Source of the DNA: Paracoccus sp. SCSIO 75233
GTDB taxonomy: Bacteria; Pseudomonadota; Alphaproteobacteria; Rhodobacterales; Rhodobacteraceae
Assembly (NCBI RefSeq): GCF_027912675.1
Contig: NZ_CP115757.1
Coordinates: 248,001 to 312,000, forward strand
Length of the DNA: 64,000 bases
Reading direction: 5' to 3'
A model generated the notes under the pieces. It made no database searches and had not been told where the DNA came from. It saw nothing but the letters and a program-made list of their open reading frames with translations. Shown here in pieces: positions 62,636 to 64,000 of the stretch (position 1 is its first letter; each line of letters begins with the position of its first letter). The position numbers and the translations under genes are program-made.

Positions 62636-63307
62636 ATGATTGAAAAAAAGAAAACGATAACCCGAGGGCGAAAATTCGATCAGGTCATTGAGGGCGCGCG
62701 CGGCGTCTTCATGCGCGAAGGTTATGAAGGGGCGAGCGTTGACGATATCGCCCGTGCGGCTGGCGTGTCGAAGGCGACGCTCTACAGCTATTTCCCCGAT
62801 AAGGAGGTTATGTATAAGGCCGTGTTCCGGGCGGAGTTGCTGCGCGAGCGGATAGATTGCTCGGCGGTTGGAGATCTGGATTTGCCGATGGCGCAGGTAT
62901 TGCGCTTCACCGGGCATCTGATCGCCAGTCATCTGACTTCGGATTTCGGTATATGCATGTTGCGCATGTCGATTGCAGAGGCGGCGCGCTTTCCTGATTT
63001 GGCCAAGGAATATTATGAAATAGGCCCGAAAGCGCTTCTGGAGGCGCTTGTCGGGCGGTTCCGGCAATGGCAGCACGACGGGATGCTGCGGCAGGATCTC
63101 ACGGATCTCGATCTGGTGGCGGATAGTTTCGTGCATCTGAACTCTGCCCGGGTGAAAGATCGGGTGATGCTGATGGGGCGCCGTGCGGTCGATGACGATA
63201 TGATCCGCGATACGGTCAATAACGCGGTCGACGTATTTCTGCGCGCCTATGGTACGCCTGCCGCGCAAGGGGCAGCCTCGCATGAAGCAGATGTGACAAC
63301 GCCGTAG
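62636..63307 (+). CDS. TetR-family transcriptional regulator
   Basis: A 223-aa regulator. The N-terminal DNA-binding domain is FDQVIEGARGVFMREGYEGASVDDIARAAGVSKATLYSYFPDKEVMYKAVF (about residues 13-63), with recognition helix SKATLYSYF. The C-terminal ligand domain resembles the AefR type (LDLVADSFVHLNSARVK). Ligand unknown. Being divergent to gdhA, it may control that gene or itself. The ATG start has a poor ribosome site. Confidence 0.9.
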   Translation: MIEKKKTITRGRKFDQVIEGARGVFMREGYEGASVDDIARAAGVSKATLYSYFPDKEVMYKAVFRAELLRERIDCSAVGDLDLPMAQVLRFTGHLIASHLTSDFGICMLRMSIAEAARFPDLAKEYYEIGPKALLEALVGRFRQWQHDGMLRQDLTDLDLVADSFVHLNSARVKDRVMLMGRRAVDDDMIRDTVNNAVDVFLRAYGTPAAQGAASHEADVTTP

Positions 63308-63413
63308 CCGATGTGTGCTTAACAGCCGCAGGTAATACGCGTAAGCTTCGGTCAAGGTCCCCGGCAAAGCGGGGCCGTGATGCAGGACATGAAAACGGGA
63401 CAGAAAGAAGCCA

Positions 63414-63761
63414 ATGAAGACAATTTTCAGGATAGCCGCGCCTTTTGCTGCGGCAATTTCACTCTCCGGTTGCATGATGGCACAGGCCCCGGTGAGCGAG
63501 ATGCCGGTGCAGCCCGTGGGGATCGAGCCTCTGCCGACCGCTGCCGATAGCGGGTTGGTGGAACGCAAGCCCGACCTTTGCAAGGCCAGCACCTATGCCG
63601 GCCAGATCGGGCAGCCGGGCAGTGTCATTCCGACGCTTGGGATTTCGCGGGACTATCGCGTGGTTGAATATCGCGGGATCGAGCCGCAGGATTACGATCC
63701 GAACCGGCTGGTTATCAGGCTGGATGCGGCGGGCAATATCTCTGGCGTGGATTGCGGCTGA
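63414..63761 (+). CDS. I78-family peptidase-inhibitor-like lipoprotein
   Basis: A 115-residue envelope protein with a lipobox-type signal (MKTIFRIAAPFAAAISLSGC). The mature part has the I78 inhibitor pattern: ERKPDLCKASTYAGQIGQPGSVIP, RVVEYRGIEPQDYDPNRLVIRLD and the final GNISGVDCG. The two Cys probably form a disulfide. I78 members inhibit serine proteases, likely protecting the envelope. The gene overlaps a second related gene downstream (TGATG). Confidence 0.85.
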   Translation: MKTIFRIAAPFAAAISLSGCMMAQAPVSEMPVQPVGIEPLPTAADSGLVERKPDLCKASTYAGQIGQPGSVIPTLGISRDYRVVEYRGIEPQDYDPNRLVIRLDAAGNISGVDCG

Positions 63762-64000
63762 TGGCGCGCGGATGGATCGCGGCGTTGCCGGTGATTGTGG
63801 CGATGGCGGCATGCACTTCGGAGCCTGAACCCGGACAGCCGGAACCGCCCCCGCCTTCGGACGCCTGTGGCGCGTCGGAACATCAGAAGCTGATCGGTCT
63901 GAACCGTGCGATTCTGGGTGGCGGCGCCCTCGGCAAGGCGCGGCTGATCGGTCCCGAGACGGCGGTGACGGCGGATTATCGTCCGGATCGGCTGAATGTC
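63761..64000 (+). CDS. Second I78-type inhibitor-like lipoprotein, truncated by window end
   Basis: The first 80 residues are present: a lipoprotein signal (MARGWIAALPVIVAMAACTS), a Pro/Glu-rich linker, then DACGASEHQKLIGLNRAIL and VTADYRPDRLNV. The last piece matches the DYxPxRLxI motif shared with the preceding I78 protein, so this is a tandem paralogue, although the N-terminal half has diverged. The ATG overlaps the previous stop. The frame is open at the window end. Confidence 0.78.
   Translation, partial: MARGWIAALPVIVAMAACTSEPEPGQPEPPPPSDACGASEHQKLIGLNRAILGGGALGKARLIGPETAVTADYRPDRLNV

Overview
The window looks like a chromosomal segment of a GC-rich alphaproteobacterium of the Rhodobacterales, most probably Paracoccus or a close relative. 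The best evidence is the petABC (fbcFBC) cytochrome bc1 operon, whose cytochrome c1 carries a very long Ala/Glu-rich acidic N-terminal region like that of Paracoccus denitrificans. Other alphaproteobacterial markers are GapR (DUF2312), the bacterial Mic60/mitofilin beside hemD and hemY, the aglEFGAK alpha-glucoside system, and trkA-trkH-hfq-hflX. Most of the window is ordinary, tightly packed chromosome with many 1-4 base TGATG/ATGA overlaps.

Layout: 0-6.4 kb holds the 5' end of a membrane protein, a Cu(I) P1B-ATPase, an L,D-transpeptidase, the tRNA 2-selenouridine synthase, GapR and a sulfotransferase-like protein, ending at tRNA-Thr(UGU). From 6.38 to 17.27 kb an integrated element sits in that tRNA gene, bounded by 51-bp imperfect repeats of the tRNA 3' part. 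It encodes a tyrosine integrase, an AlpA-type regulator, a RepA-like ATPase, and a complete HK97-type capsid and packaging set (TerL, HNH, major capsid, prohead protease, connector, portal). It has no recognisable tail, lysis or lambda-type repressor genes. This is the layout of a capsid-forming phage-inducible chromosomal island (cf-PICI), a satellite that builds its own heads and takes tails from a helper phage. It is the most interesting item in the window.

17.4-23.4 kb holds a large RTX protein, a three-gene module of two membrane-anchored alpha/beta-hydrolase-like proteins and a polytopic membrane protein, and a lipoprotein. 23.5-33.2 kb is housekeeping: moaA, an M20 amidohydrolase, glmU-glmS, a phosphoglycolate-phosphatase-like HAD enzyme, and a chained operon tsaD-(membrane protein)-gpsA-yciI-EVE. 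33.2-37.4 kb is hemD-mic60-hemY, followed by a second tRNA-Thr (CGU) and nsrR. 38.5-44.8 kb is aglEFGAK for uptake and hydrolysis of alpha-glucosides. 44.9-49.5 kb is trkA-trkH-hfq-hflX, followed by a four-copy 11-bp repeat.

50.3-55.9 kb is a BMP-type ABC transporter, probably for nucleosides, chained to purine nucleoside phosphorylase as an import-and-salvage operon. 56.9-60.0 kb is the bc1 operon. 60.1-64.0 kb holds a ribokinase-like enzyme, glutamate dehydrogenase, a divergent TetR regulator, and two adjacent I78-type inhibitor-like lipoproteins, the second cut by the window end. All calls come from reading the sequence. No database search was run, so family names rest on recognised motifs and context.
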